Assembly (NCBI GenBank): GCA_025458665.1 | Contig: JALOSG010000154.1 | Span: 1 to 6,368 of the forward strand | Direction of reading: 5' to 3' | DNA length: 6,368 nucleotides | Origin: Serpentinimonas sp. | GTDB lineage: Bacteria; Pseudomonadota; Gammaproteobacteria; Burkholderiales; Burkholderiaceae_C | In this document: piece by piece, positions 1 to 6,334 of the stretch | Layout: each line of letters begins with the position of its first letter | Numbering within the stretch: the stretch's first letter is position 1 | Program-made: the position numbers and the translations under genes | The notes under the pieces: generated by a model | The model's database searches: none | Told to the model about the DNA's origin: nothing | The model's input: the letters and a program-made list of their open reading frames with translations, nothing else

Positions 1-1646
1 GCCTTCTTCAGGTCGGCGTCCACGTTGGGGTAGTCCAGGATGGCCTTGGGGTGCACGCCAATGTTGTTGTTGATGATGAACTCCAGCCGCGCCAGGCCCA
101 CGCCGGCGTTGGGAATCTGGGCAAAGTCGAAGGCCAGCTGCGGGTTGCCCACGTTCATCATGATCTTCACGTCCAGCGGGGGCATGGTGCCGCGCTGTAC
201 TTCGGTCACTTCGGTTTCCAGCAGGCCGTCGTAGATATGGCCGGTATCGCCCTCGGAGCAACTCACCGTCACCAGCGTGCCTTCCTTCAGCGCGTCGGTA
301 GCATCACCGCAGCCCACCACGGCAGGAATGCCCAGTTCGCGCGCAATGATGGCGGCGTGGCAGGTGCGCCCGCCCCGGTTGGTCACGATGGCGCTGGCGC
401 GCTTCATGACCGGTTCCCAGTTCGGGTCGGTCATGTCGGTCACCAGCACATCGCCGGGTTGTACCTTGTCCATTTCGGCAATGCTGTGCACCAGCCGCAC
501 CGGGCCCGTGCCCACTTTCTGGCCAATGGCGCGGCCGTGGGCCAGCACCGTGCCCGTGCTCTTGAGCTTGTAGCGCACCTCCACCTGGCCGGCGGCCTGG
601 CTCTTCACGGTTTCCGGGCGCGCCTGCAGGATGTAGAGCTGGCCGTCCAGTCCGTCCTTGCCCCACTCGATGTCCATGGCACGGCCGTAGTGCTTTTCAA
701 TCACCGTGGCGTAGTGGGCCAGTTGCAGCACCTCGGCATCGGTCAGGCTGTAGCGGTTGCGCTGCTCCACCGGCACGTCGATGGTTTTCACCAGCTTGCC
801 GGAAGCCGCCTTTTCCTCGGCACTGGAAAACACCATCTGGATGAGCTTGGAGCCGAGATTGCGGCGGATGAGCGCCTGCTTGCCCGCTGCCAGCATGGGC
901 TTGTGCACGTAGAACTCGTCGGGGTTCACGGCGCCCTGCACCACGGTTTCGCCCAGGCCATAGCTGGAGGTGATGAAGACCACGTCCTCGAAACCGCTTT
1001 CGGTGTCGATGGTGAACATCACGCCGGCAGCGCCCAGATCGGAACGCACCATGCGCTGCACGCCGGCCGACAGCGCCACTTCTGCGTGGGTGAAGCCTTT
1101 GTGCACGCGGTAGCTGATGGCGCGGTCGTTGTAAAGGCTGGCAAACACTTCCTTGATCTTGTGCAGCACCTGCTCGATACCCACCACGTTCAGGAAGCTT
1201 TCCTGCTGGCCGGCAAAGGACGCATCGGGCAGGTCTTCGGCGGTGGCAGAAGAACGCACCGCGAAGCTGGCGGAATGGTTGCCGGCGTCGTGGTCGTCCA
1301 CCAGGCGGATGAACTCGGCGCGGATGGCGGCTTCCAGGTCGGCCGGGAAGGGCTGGGCTTCCACCATGGCGCGGATTTCGGCGCCCACTTGCGCCAGGGC
1401 GCGAACGTCCTCGGTATCGAGCGCGTCGAGCTTGGCGTGGATGCGCTGGTCCAGGTTCTCGTGCTTGAGGAACTCCCGGAAGGCGTAGGCCGTAGTGGCA
1501 AAGCCGGTGGGCACGCGTACGCCCTGCGGCAGCTGGGAAATCATCTCGCCAAGGCTGGCGTTTTTGCCACCGACGCTTTCCACGTCGGCCATGCGCAATT
1601 TTTCGAAGGGAACGACCAGTGCGGTCGGGGGGAAGAGTTGAGACAT
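1..1646 (-). CDS. ppsA: Phosphoenolpyruvate synthase (pyruvate, water dikinase), 3' end outside window
   Basis: Converts pyruvate, ATP and water to PEP, AMP and phosphate, the cytoplasmic entry to gluconeogenesis from pyruvate-forming substrates. The first 548 residues are readable; the family is about 800 residues long, so roughly 250 C-terminal residues are missing because the window ends, not because the gene is broken. Residues 20-345 are the ATP-binding (PPDK N-terminal) domain, with VGGKNASLGEM at 25-35, VRSSATAEDLPDASFAGQQE at 130-149 and QARPET at 341-346. Residues about 360-475 are the swivelling phosphohistidine domain, with GGRTCHAAI at 425-433: H430 is the phosphorylated catalytic histidine and T428 matches the threonine targeted by the regulatory kinase. 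The PEP/pyruvate-binding barrel begins near residue 493 (VGLARLEFI, 516-524). The ATG at 1644-1646 is preceded by GGAG (1654-1657) at a 7-base spacing. The gene is divergent from ppsR, its expected regulator. Identity is very secure. Confidence 0.97.
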   Translation of the reverse strand, partial: MSQLFPPTALVVPFEKLRMADVESVGGKNASLGEMISQLPQGVRVPTGFATTAYAFREFLKHENLDQRIHAKLDALDTEDVRALAQVGAEIRAMVEAQPFPADLEAAIRAEFIRLVDDHDAGNHSASFAVRSSATAEDLPDASFAGQQESFLNVVGIEQVLHKIKEVFASLYNDRAISYRVHKGFTHAEVALSAGVQRMVRSDLGAAGVMFTIDTESGFEDVVFITSSYGLGETVVQGAVNPDEFYVHKPMLAAGKQALIRRNLGSKLIQMVFSSAEEKAASGKLVKTIDVPVEQRNRYSLTDAEVLQLAHYATVIEKHYGRAMDIEWGKDGLDGQLYILQARPETVKSQAAGQVEVRYKLKSTGTVLAHGRAIGQKVGTGPVRLVHSIAEMDKVQPGDVLVTDMTDPNWEPVMKRASAIVTNRGGRTCHAAIIARELGIPAVVGCGDATDALKEGTLVTVSCSEGDTGHIYDGLLETEVTEVQRGTMPPLDVKIMMNVGNPQLAFDFAQIPNAGVGLARLEFIINNNIGVHPKAILDYPNVDADLKK

Positions 1647-1788
1647 GAGAAAACTCCGCGATGTTGAAAAACCGGTCTCGCCCCGTGTCTGCGCCGCATC
1701 GTTGTTCTGTTGTGGCAACGCGAAAACACCAGACGTCAAATCTGGATAATGGCCCTATTGTAAAAGCCGCCTTTTGTTGCCCATTGCC
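1647..1788. promoter_or_regulatory. Divergent ppsA/ppsR promoter region
   Basis: These 142 bases separate two divergent start codons, so both promoters should lie here. For ppsA (minus strand), TTGACG (1739 down to 1734) resembles a -35 box; the best downstream match is only CACAAC (1714-1709) at a long 19-base spacing, so this is weak. For ppsR (plus strand), GATAAT at 1745-1750 differs from the -10 consensus by one base but has no recognisable -35, which may mean activator dependence. A short hairpin, AAAAG-CCGC-CTTTT at 1762-1775, would fall in the ppsR leader. That a promoter region exists is near certain from the gene layout; the individual boxes are guesses. Confidence 0.45.
1729..1745. 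promoter_or_regulatory. Small inverted repeat, candidate operator
   Basis: CCAGA (1729-1733) and TCTGG (1741-1745) form a perfect 5-base inverted repeat around a 7-base centre. The centre contains the TTGACG that could be the ppsA -35 box, and the right arm touches the GATAAT that could be the ppsR -10 box. A protein bound here could affect both genes. The arms are short enough to arise by chance, so the call rests on position more than on sequence. Confidence 0.25.
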
Positions 1789-2610
1789 ATGCCCAACCGC
1801 ACCGCTTTTTTCATCTCCGACGGCACCGGCATCACGGCCGAAACGTTCGCCAACGCCATACTGGCGCAGTTCGAGATAGACCCCCGCCGGGTGCGCCTGC
1901 CCTTTGTGGACAGCGAGGACAAAGCCCACCAGGCGGTGCGCCAGATCAACCATGCGGGGCAGGTGGACGGCAAGCGCCCGCTGGTGTTCACCACCGTGGT
2001 GGATATGCAGGTGCTGCGCGTCATCAAGGAGCACTGCCAGGGCATGGTGCTCGATATGTTCGGCACCTTCATCGAACCCCTGGAGTCGGAACTGGCCATC
2101 AAGTCCAACCACCGGGTGGGGCGGTTTTCCGATGTGTCGAAGAGCAAGGCCTACCACGACCGCATAGAGGCCATCAACTTCACGCTGGCCCACGACGACG
2201 GCCAGACGCACGTGGACCTGGCCAATTCCGATGTGATCCTGATAGGTGTGAGCCGCAGCGGCAAGACGCCCACGTCCCTCTACCTGGCCATGCAGTTCGG
2301 GCTGAAGGCGTCGAACTACCCGCTCATTCCCGAAGATTTCGAGCGCCGCCAGTTGCCGCCTGCCTTGGTGCCGTTCCGCAAGAAACTGTTCGGATTGACG
2401 ATCCAGCCCGAGCGTTTGTCGGAAATCAGGAACGAGCGTCGCCCCAATTCGCGCTACGCCAGCCTGGAAAATTGCCGCTACGAGGTGGCCGAGGCCGAGG
2501 CGATGATGCGCCGTGCGGGCATACGGTCCTTGTCCACCACCACCAAATCCATCGAGGAAATTGCTGCCGTGGTGCTGCAGGAATTGCACCCTGAGCGCAT
2601 GGATTACTGA
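1789..2610 (+). CDS. ppsR: PEP synthase regulatory protein (bifunctional serine/threonine kinase and phosphorylase, DUF299)
   Basis: Inactivates PEP synthase by ADP-dependent phosphorylation of a threonine next to its catalytic histidine, and reactivates it by phosphate-dependent removal that yields pyrophosphate. This activity is known for the family (PSRP/PpsR, formerly YdiA/DUF299); the branch acting on PEP synthase rather than on PPDK is inferred from the adjacent ppsA. The product is 273 residues, close to the usual 270-280. The family N-terminus ISDGTGITAETF lies at 9-20, and the P-loop-like GVSRSGKTPTS at 153-163. The C-terminal part includes FGLTIQPERL (201-210) and RSLSTTTKSIEEIA (246-259). 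I chose the ATG at 1789 because the product then begins MPNRTAFFISDGTG, typical of this family; an in-frame TTG at 1774 adds only five residues. No clear Shine-Dalgarno precedes the ATG. It is convergent with the transglycosylase gene, which ends 26 bases further on. Confidence 0.96.
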   Translation: MPNRTAFFISDGTGITAETFANAILAQFEIDPRRVRLPFVDSEDKAHQAVRQINHAGQVDGKRPLVFTTVVDMQVLRVIKEHCQGMVLDMFGTFIEPLESELAIKSNHRVGRFSDVSKSKAYHDRIEAINFTLAHDDGQTHVDLANSDVILIGVSRSGKTPTSLYLAMQFGLKASNYPLIPEDFERRQLPPALVPFRKKLFGLTIQPERLSEIRNERRPNSRYASLENCRYEVAEAEAMMRRAGIRSLSTTTKSIEEIAAVVLQELHPERMDY

Positions 2611-2636
2611 GTAGGCCCAGAGCCCGGGGCAGATCC

Positions 2637-3599
2637 CTAGCGCAGCTGTGGCGCCACCGAGGCCGTAGGCCGCTGGTGCATGGGCGCCCGGTAAAAGTTC
2701 AGGATGCGCTGCACGTAGTTGCGGGTTTCGTTGTAGGGCGGAATGCCGCCGTAGCGGTCTACGGCGCCCTCGCCGGCGTTGTAGGCGGCCGAGGCCAACG
2801 CCACATCGCCCTCGAAGCGTTCCAGCAGCCAGCGCAAGTAAGCCAGCCCGCCGCGCACGTTCTGCTCCGGGTCGAAGGGGTTGCGCACCCCGAAGCGGCT
2901 GGCCGTATCCGGGATGAGCTGCATGAGACCCTGGGCGTTCTTGGGCGACACTGCCATGGCATCGAAATTGGACTCCGCCCGTGCAATGGCCAGCGCCAGG
3001 CGGAAATCCACATCGAAGCGCGGGGCCAGACGCTGGATCATGAGGGCATGGCGGCGCTTTTCCTGCGGCAGCGCCAGCATGTAACGCTCCACCACCTCGT
3101 GCGGAACCACCCAGGCGGCGTAGTCGTTCTGGGCCGGTCGCACGGCAAACTGTGGAGCGGCGCCGGTGAGGAGACAGTCGGGCAGGTCCGGACCGGGCGG
3201 CAGGCGCTGCAAACCGGGCTGACTGTGGCTAAGGACGGCCAGGGCGGCCTGCGCCTTTTCATGGCCGCGTTGCGCCGCTACCGACAGCAGGTTGCGCGCC
3301 AGGCGTGGGCCTTCGTCGTCCGGGCGGTCCAGAAACACGAGGCCCAGCCGGTACTGCGCTTCGGTGCTGCCAAATCGGGCGGCATCGCAGTAGCGGGCGG
3401 CCGCCTTCAGCGGGTCTCTGGCCTGCTGCGCGGCCCAGCCTTCTTCTATCCAGCGCGAGAGCATGGGCGGCTCGTCCGACCATTCGGGCGCAGCCACCGC
3501 GGGCATGGCAGCAAGTGGTGGCGTGTTGGCCAGCACGGTTGCGCCGCACAGCTGCAAGCCCGCGATCAGCACCAGATGAGCACCCAGAGCGCGCAACAC
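2637..3599 (-). CDS. Exported lytic transglycosylase, GH23/SLT domain with Sel1-like repeats
   Basis: Predicted to cleave peptidoglycan glycan strands in the periplasm, forming 1,6-anhydromuramyl ends. The product is 320 residues. Residues 1-25 look like a Sec signal peptide (MLRALGAHLVLIAGLQLCGA followed by TVLANT). Residues about 67-123 resemble two Sel1-like helical repeats (AARYCDAARFGSTEAQYRLG; LLSVAAQRGHEKAQAALAVL). The SLT domain covers about 183-303, with ARAES at 206-210 (E209 the expected catalytic acid), GLMQLIP at 224-230, AAYNAGEGAV at 271-280 and ETRNYVQRI at 291-299. The start is GTG (3597-3599); the signal peptide supports it, since the next in-frame methionines (32, 46) would remove it. 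AAGGG sits 5 bases upstream, inside the end of the preceding gene, whose TGA is one base away, so translational coupling is likely. The physiological role (wall turnover, assembly of an envelope machine) cannot be told from the sequence. Confidence 0.9.
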   Translation of the reverse strand: MLRALGAHLVLIAGLQLCGATVLANTPPLAAMPAVAAPEWSDEPPMLSRWIEEGWAAQQARDPLKAAARYCDAARFGSTEAQYRLGLVFLDRPDDEGPRLARNLLSVAAQRGHEKAQAALAVLSHSQPGLQRLPPGPDLPDCLLTGAAPQFAVRPAQNDYAAWVVPHEVVERYMLALPQEKRRHALMIQRLAPRFDVDFRLALAIARAESNFDAMAVSPKNAQGLMQLIPDTASRFGVRNPFDPEQNVRGGLAYLRWLLERFEGDVALASAAYNAGEGAVDRYGGIPPYNETRNYVQRILNFYRAPMHQRPTASVAPQLR

Positions 3600-3600
3600 G

Positions 3601-3969
3601 TCAACCCTTCTCGGCTTTCTTCTTGCCTATGTCGATACCGTGCGCGTGGCGTCCCAGAGCGAAGGAGGCCAGCAACTTGGTCCATAGCGTGATACCGGCA
3701 ATAGCCATCCAGTCGTCGCGGGCCAGGGCCTGGAAACCCAGTACGGCCACCAACACGCCAGCAATCACGATGCCACCGAGCATATTGATGGCCATTTCGT
3801 AAGGGGCATAGCGCTCGGCGTCGGGGGGTGGCATACCCTTCTTCAGGGCCACTTCGGAAAAGTCACGCCGGGCGTAAATCCGCCAAGCCCTGCGCAGCCA
3901 GAAAAAGGCCACCGGGAACAACGCCAGCAGGAAAAACCAGTTGAAGATGTAGATACCCATACGTGCCAT
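3601..3969 (-). CDS. Small membrane protein of unknown function
   Basis: I do not recognise a characterised family. With the ATG at 3969 the product is 122 residues. It has a hydrophobic segment at 6-25 (IYIFNWFFLLALFPVAFFWL) followed by a basic stretch (RRAWRIYARR, 26-35), a hydrophilic loop with KKGMPPPDAERYAPYE (43-58), a second hydrophobic segment at about 60-82 and a third, less hydrophobic one at 87-104. The tail is basic (GKKKAEKG). By the positive-inside rule the 26-55 loop is probably cytoplasmic. The ATG at 3969 has GGAGG 8 bases upstream. A longer reading from TTG at 4014 is unlikely because it would start at the edge of the symporter terminator; the ATG at 3960 is possible but poorly spaced. 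The stop lies one base before the transglycosylase GTG, so the two are probably co-transcribed and may work together in the envelope; that link is inference. Confidence 0.8.
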   Translation of the reverse strand: MARMGIYIFNWFFLLALFPVAFFWLRRAWRIYARRDFSEVALKKGMPPPDAERYAPYEMAINMLGGIVIAGVLVAVLGFQALARDDWMAIAGITLWTKLLASFALGRHAHGIDIGKKKAEKG

Positions 3970-3977
3970 TCGGACAG

Positions 3978-3982
3978 CCTCC
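3978..3982 (-). promoter_or_regulatory. Shine-Dalgarno fixing the small membrane protein start
   Basis: GGAGG on the minus strand, 8 bases before the ATG at 3969 and 17 before the ATG at 3960. This strong site favours 3969 as the start and argues against the upstream TTG at 4014. Confidence 0.75.
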
Positions 3983-4011
3983 AAGCTGAGGCTGGTTTTT
4001 GATTGTCGCAA

Positions 4012-4041
4012 CAAAAAACCCCGATGGGAACCATCGGGGTT
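4012..4041 (-). terminator. Intrinsic terminator of the symporter operon
   Basis: On the minus strand a perfect stem (CCCCGATGG pairing with CCATCGGGG, extendable by two A-T pairs to 11 bp) closes a 3-base loop and is followed at once by TTTTTTGT. Arms are 4017-4027 and 4031-4041, loop 4028-4030, U-tract 4018 down to 4012. It lies about 46 bases past the symporter stop codon. There is no T-run on the plus-strand side, so it works in one direction only. It also sets an upstream limit for the membrane-protein/transglycosylase transcript, which therefore needs its own promoter or read-through. Confidence 0.9.
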
Positions 4042-4055
4042 AGAGAACGCTCAGT

Positions 4056-4077
4056 CCAGCCCCGGATGAGGGGCTGG
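4056..4077 (-). other. Second hairpin in the symporter 3' untranslated region
   Basis: CCAGCCCC (4056-4063) and GGGGCTGG (4070-4077) form a perfect 8-bp, nearly all G-C stem with a 6-base loop, starting 10 bases after the symporter stop codon. No U-tract follows on the minus strand, so it is not a standard intrinsic terminator. It could protect the mRNA 3' end from exonucleases or back up the U-tract terminator just downstream. The structure is seen directly; the role is inferred. Confidence 0.65.
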
Positions 4078-4087
4078 GCTTGCGCAA

Positions 4088-5944
4088 TCAGTGAGCGATG
4101 GCCGAACCGGCGCCGCGCGGCACGCGGACAGATTCCACCATGTCCTGCACGTGCTGAGGCACGCGACCACCAGTGACCTTGGTCACCAGGAAAGCTACGG
4201 CAAAGTTCACCATGGCACCGACGGTACCGAAAGCTGCCGGCGTGAGGCCGAAGAAGCTGTTCGGGCCACCGATGAGCTCCACGTACTCAGTGCCACGGAT
4301 GAAGAAGATACCGTGGTGTGCGAACACGTAGAAGCAGGTGGCGACCATACCAGCGATCATGCCGGCAATGGCTGCCTTGTCGGTGATGGTCTTGCTGAAG
4401 ATGCCCATCATGATGGCGGGGAACAGCGACGATGCAGCCAGACCGAAGGCCAGCGCCACCGTAGCGGCCGCGAAGCCAGGCGGGTTGAGACCCAGATAAC
4501 CGGCCAGAATAATGGCAGCAATCATCGAGATGCGGCCCGCCATGAGTTCACCCTTCTCGCTCAGGTCGGGCTTGAACACCCGCTTGACCAAGTCGTGCGA
4601 AATGGCCGAGGAGATGGCAAGCAACAGACCCGCTGCAGTGGACAGCGCTGCCGCCACCGCACCGGCAGCCACCAGAGCAATCACCCAGTTAGGCAACTGC
4701 GCGATCTCGGGGTTGGCCAGCACAATGATGTCGTTGTTCACCGTCAGCTCATTGCCTTTCCAGCCAGCGGCCTCGGCCTTGGCCAGGAACTCGGGGTTCT
4801 TGGTGGCACCGTTGTAGTACTGGATACGGCCGTCGCCGTTCTTGTCTTCGAACTTCAGCAGACCAGTTTTCTCCCAGCGCTTGACCCACTCGGGGCGCTC
4901 TTCGTAGAGGAGGCTGGCCTCAGGAGCAAACAAGTCTGCGTTGGCCGAGATGATCGCCGGGTTGGTGGTCAGTGCACCGGTCTCGCTCTGCGTGATACCC
5001 ACGTTGGTGTTGAACGTACCCACCAGGTTCAGGCGGGCCATACCACCCACGGCGGGAGCCACGGTGTACAGCAGCGCGATGAAAACCAGCGTCCAGCCTG
5101 CAGAGTAGCGTGCATCGGCCACTTTGGGCACGGTGAAGAAGCGGATGATCACGTGCGGCAGACCGGCCGTACCGATCATGAGGGAAATGGTGAAGAACAC
5201 CATGTTCAGCGTGGAACCGGCTGTGGTGGTGGTGAACTGGCTGAAGCCGAGGTCGGTCACCACCTGGTCGATCTTGGCCAGCAGGGACACATCGGTACCA
5301 GCCAGATTGCTGCCCAGGCCAAGCATGGGGAAGGGGTTGCCGGTCAGGTTGAACGAAATGAACACAGCGGGAATGGTGTACGCGATGATCAGCACGATGT
5401 ACTGGGCCACCTGCGTGTACGTGATGCCCTTCATGCCACCGAACACAGCGTAGGCAAACACGATGGCCATGCCCATGTAGATGCCGGTCTCGGACGACAC
5501 GTTCAGGAAGCGCGCGAAGGTCACGCCCACGCCAGTCATCTGGCCCACGATGTAGACCACGCAGATGATCAGCAGGCAGACCACGGCCACGGTACGGGCA
5601 GTCTGCGAGTAGTAGCGGTCACCGATGAATTCCGGCACCGTGAACTTGCCAAACTTGCGCAGGTAGGGAGCCAGCAACATGGCCAGCAGCACATAGCCGC
5701 CCGTCCAGCCCATGATGAACACAGCGCCGCCGTGACCCATGGAGGACAGCAGACCGGCCATGGAGATGAACGATGCTGCAGACATCCAGTCGGCTGCCGT
5801 GGCCATGCCGTTGGTGACGGGGTGGACACCGCCGCCGGCCACGTAGAACTCGGAGGTACTGGCCGCGCGGGCCAGGAAGGCAATGATCAGGTAGATCGCA
5901 AAGCTTGCGCCTACGACCAGGTAGATGGTGGTTTGAAGTTCCAT
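4088..5944 (-). CDS. Sodium:solute symporter, VC_2705/ActP-like, probable acetate or small-carboxylate uptake
   Basis: Inner-membrane cation-coupled symporter of the SSS family (LeuT fold). The product is 618 residues, longer than E. coli ActP (about 549). Visible landmarks: N-terminal helix at 5-25; first core helix region around TSEFYVAGGG (30-39) and TAADWMSAASFISMAGL (49-65); GTAGLPHVIIRFFTVPK (258-274), a conserved ActP-type motif; and AAALSTAAGLLLAISSAISH (431-450), where S435/T436 match the family's sodium-site positions. I count roughly 13 membrane helices by eye. A long hydrophilic loop (about 307-418) separates two helices and carries an EF-hand-like DKNGDGRIQYYN at 367-378. The upstream DUF4212 small subunit, 21 bases away, marks this as the VC_2705-type two-component symporter rather than the DUF485-linked E. 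coli ActP. AAGG lies 10 bases before the ATG at 5944. Often annotated as cation/acetate symporter (actP); I leave the symbol empty because the substrate cannot be read from the sequence. Confidence 0.93.
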   Translation of the reverse strand: MELQTTIYLVVGASFAIYLIIAFLARAASTSEFYVAGGGVHPVTNGMATAADWMSAASFISMAGLLSSMGHGGAVFIMGWTGGYVLLAMLLAPYLRKFGKFTVPEFIGDRYYSQTARTVAVVCLLIICVVYIVGQMTGVGVTFARFLNVSSETGIYMGMAIVFAYAVFGGMKGITYTQVAQYIVLIIAYTIPAVFISFNLTGNPFPMLGLGSNLAGTDVSLLAKIDQVVTDLGFSQFTTTTAGSTLNMVFFTISLMIGTAGLPHVIIRFFTVPKVADARYSAGWTLVFIALLYTVAPAVGGMARLNLVGTFNTNVGITQSETGALTTNPAIISANADLFAPEASLLYEERPEWVKRWEKTGLLKFEDKNGDGRIQYYNGATKNPEFLAKAEAAGWKGNELTVNNDIIVLANPEIAQLPNWVIALVAAGAVAAALSTAAGLLLAISSAISHDLVKRVFKPDLSEKGELMAGRISMIAAIILAGYLGLNPPGFAAATVALAFGLAASSLFPAIMMGIFSKTITDKAAIAGMIAGMVATCFYVFAHHGIFFIRGTEYVELIGGPNSFFGLTPAAFGTVGAMVNFAVAFLVTKVTGGRVPQHVQDMVESVRVPRGAGSAIAH

Positions 5945-5965
5945 GATGGATGTGCCTTTTTGTGA

Positions 5966-6226
5966 TCAGTCTTCTTGCACGCCGAACTTGCGGTCGATCT
6001 CACCCATCTTCTTGGCGTAGATGAAGATCAACGCGATGAAGGTGTACACGGAACCCTGCTGGCCGAACCAGAAGCCCAGGGGATAACCACCGAGGTGGAT
6101 GTTGTTGAGCACCGGCGCAAAGATGATGCCGGCGCCGTAAGACACCAGTGCCCAGACGATCAAGATGATCGTTAGCAGGCGCAGCGTCGCAGACCAGTAG
6201 GCCTTTGCATTGCTGTCAAGAGTCAT
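5966..6226 (-). CDS. DUF4212 family protein, putative sodium:solute symporter small subunit
   Basis: An 86-residue inner-membrane protein with two predicted helices (about 13-38 and 50-72), a conserved-looking NNIHLGGYPLGFWFGQQGS linker (41-59) and a short polar C-terminus (EIDRKFGVQED). This fits DUF4212 (putative symporter small subunit), which typically precedes a VC_2705-type symporter, as here; its biochemical role is not known to me. I chose the ATG at 6226: GAGGAG (6236-6241) is 9 bases upstream of it but directly abuts the other in-frame ATG at 6235, too close for normal initiation. Starting at 6235 would add only MTF. The symporter ATG follows after 21 bases, so the two form an operon. 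The genes most likely share a promoter in 6242-6368. Confidence 0.9.
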   Translation of the reverse strand: MTLDSNAKAYWSATLRLLTIILIVWALVSYGAGIIFAPVLNNIHLGGYPLGFWFGQQGSVYTFIALIFIYAKKMGEIDRKFGVQED

Positions 6227-6235
6227 GAATGTCAT

Positions 6236-6241
6236 CTCCTC
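6236..6241 (-). promoter_or_regulatory. Shine-Dalgarno deciding the DUF4212 start
   Basis: GAGGAG on the minus strand, 9 bases from the ATG at 6226 and 0 bases from the ATG at 6235. The spacing favours the shorter, 86-residue product. Confidence 0.7.
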
Positions 6242-6315
6242 AGATGAAACCTTGTGATTCGGCAGCTTGCGCCACCCCCGATAGAACGCTGCAAAAGAGG
6301 CCCCGCAGCATTGCT

Positions 6316-6334
6316 CGGGCGGACTGTCTGCCCG
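6316..6334. promoter_or_regulatory. Imperfect 19-base dyad, candidate operator for the symporter operon
   Basis: CGGGCGGACTGTCTGCCCG reads as an inverted repeat with arms CGGGC-GAC and GTC-GCCCG, one mismatched pair (G6321/T6329) and a single central base (T6325). It lies about 90 bases upstream of the DUF4212 start, where a regulator or an upstream promoter would be expected. There is no U-tract on either side, so it is not a standard terminator. I cannot assign it to a known regulator, and no convincing -35/-10 pair is visible nearby. Confidence 0.35.

Noticed and set aside
51..1667. Long plus-strand open frame (538 codons) opposite ppsA
   Set aside because: Rich in His, Gly, Ala and Val with no recognisable domain; it mirrors the codon pattern of ppsA, whose protein is unmistakable. 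A shadow of a GC-rich gene.
697..2589. Minus-strand open frame (630 codons) crossing ppsA, the intergenic region and the antisense of ppsR
   Set aside because: It runs out of frame through two well-identified genes and has no family resemblance; an overlapping gene would need independent evidence.
2611..2636. Possible terminator between convergent ppsR and the transglycosylase gene
   Set aside because: Only a 4-base GCCC/GGGC pairing (2615-2618 with 2627-2630) and no T-run on either strand.
2676..3692. Plus-strand open frame opposite the transglycosylase
   Set aside because: Shadow of a clear GH23 protein; no ribosome site or domain of its own.
3970..4014. Upstream TTG start giving a 137-residue membrane protein
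   Set aside because: It would begin at the U-tract of the symporter terminator and lacks a ribosome site, whereas the ATG at 3969 has GGAGG at an ideal distance.
4091..5965. Long plus-strand open frame (624 codons) opposite the whole symporter gene
   Set aside because: Composition is dominated by His, Gly, Gln, Arg and Asp with no domain, typical of the antisense of a hydrophobic GC-rich gene. Its length follows from codon bias in the real gene.
6260..6285. Sigma-54-like GG/GC spacing upstream of the symporter operon (minus strand TGGCGCAAGCTGCCG)
   Set aside because: The GG-N10-GC spacing is not met exactly and the TTGC half is missing.
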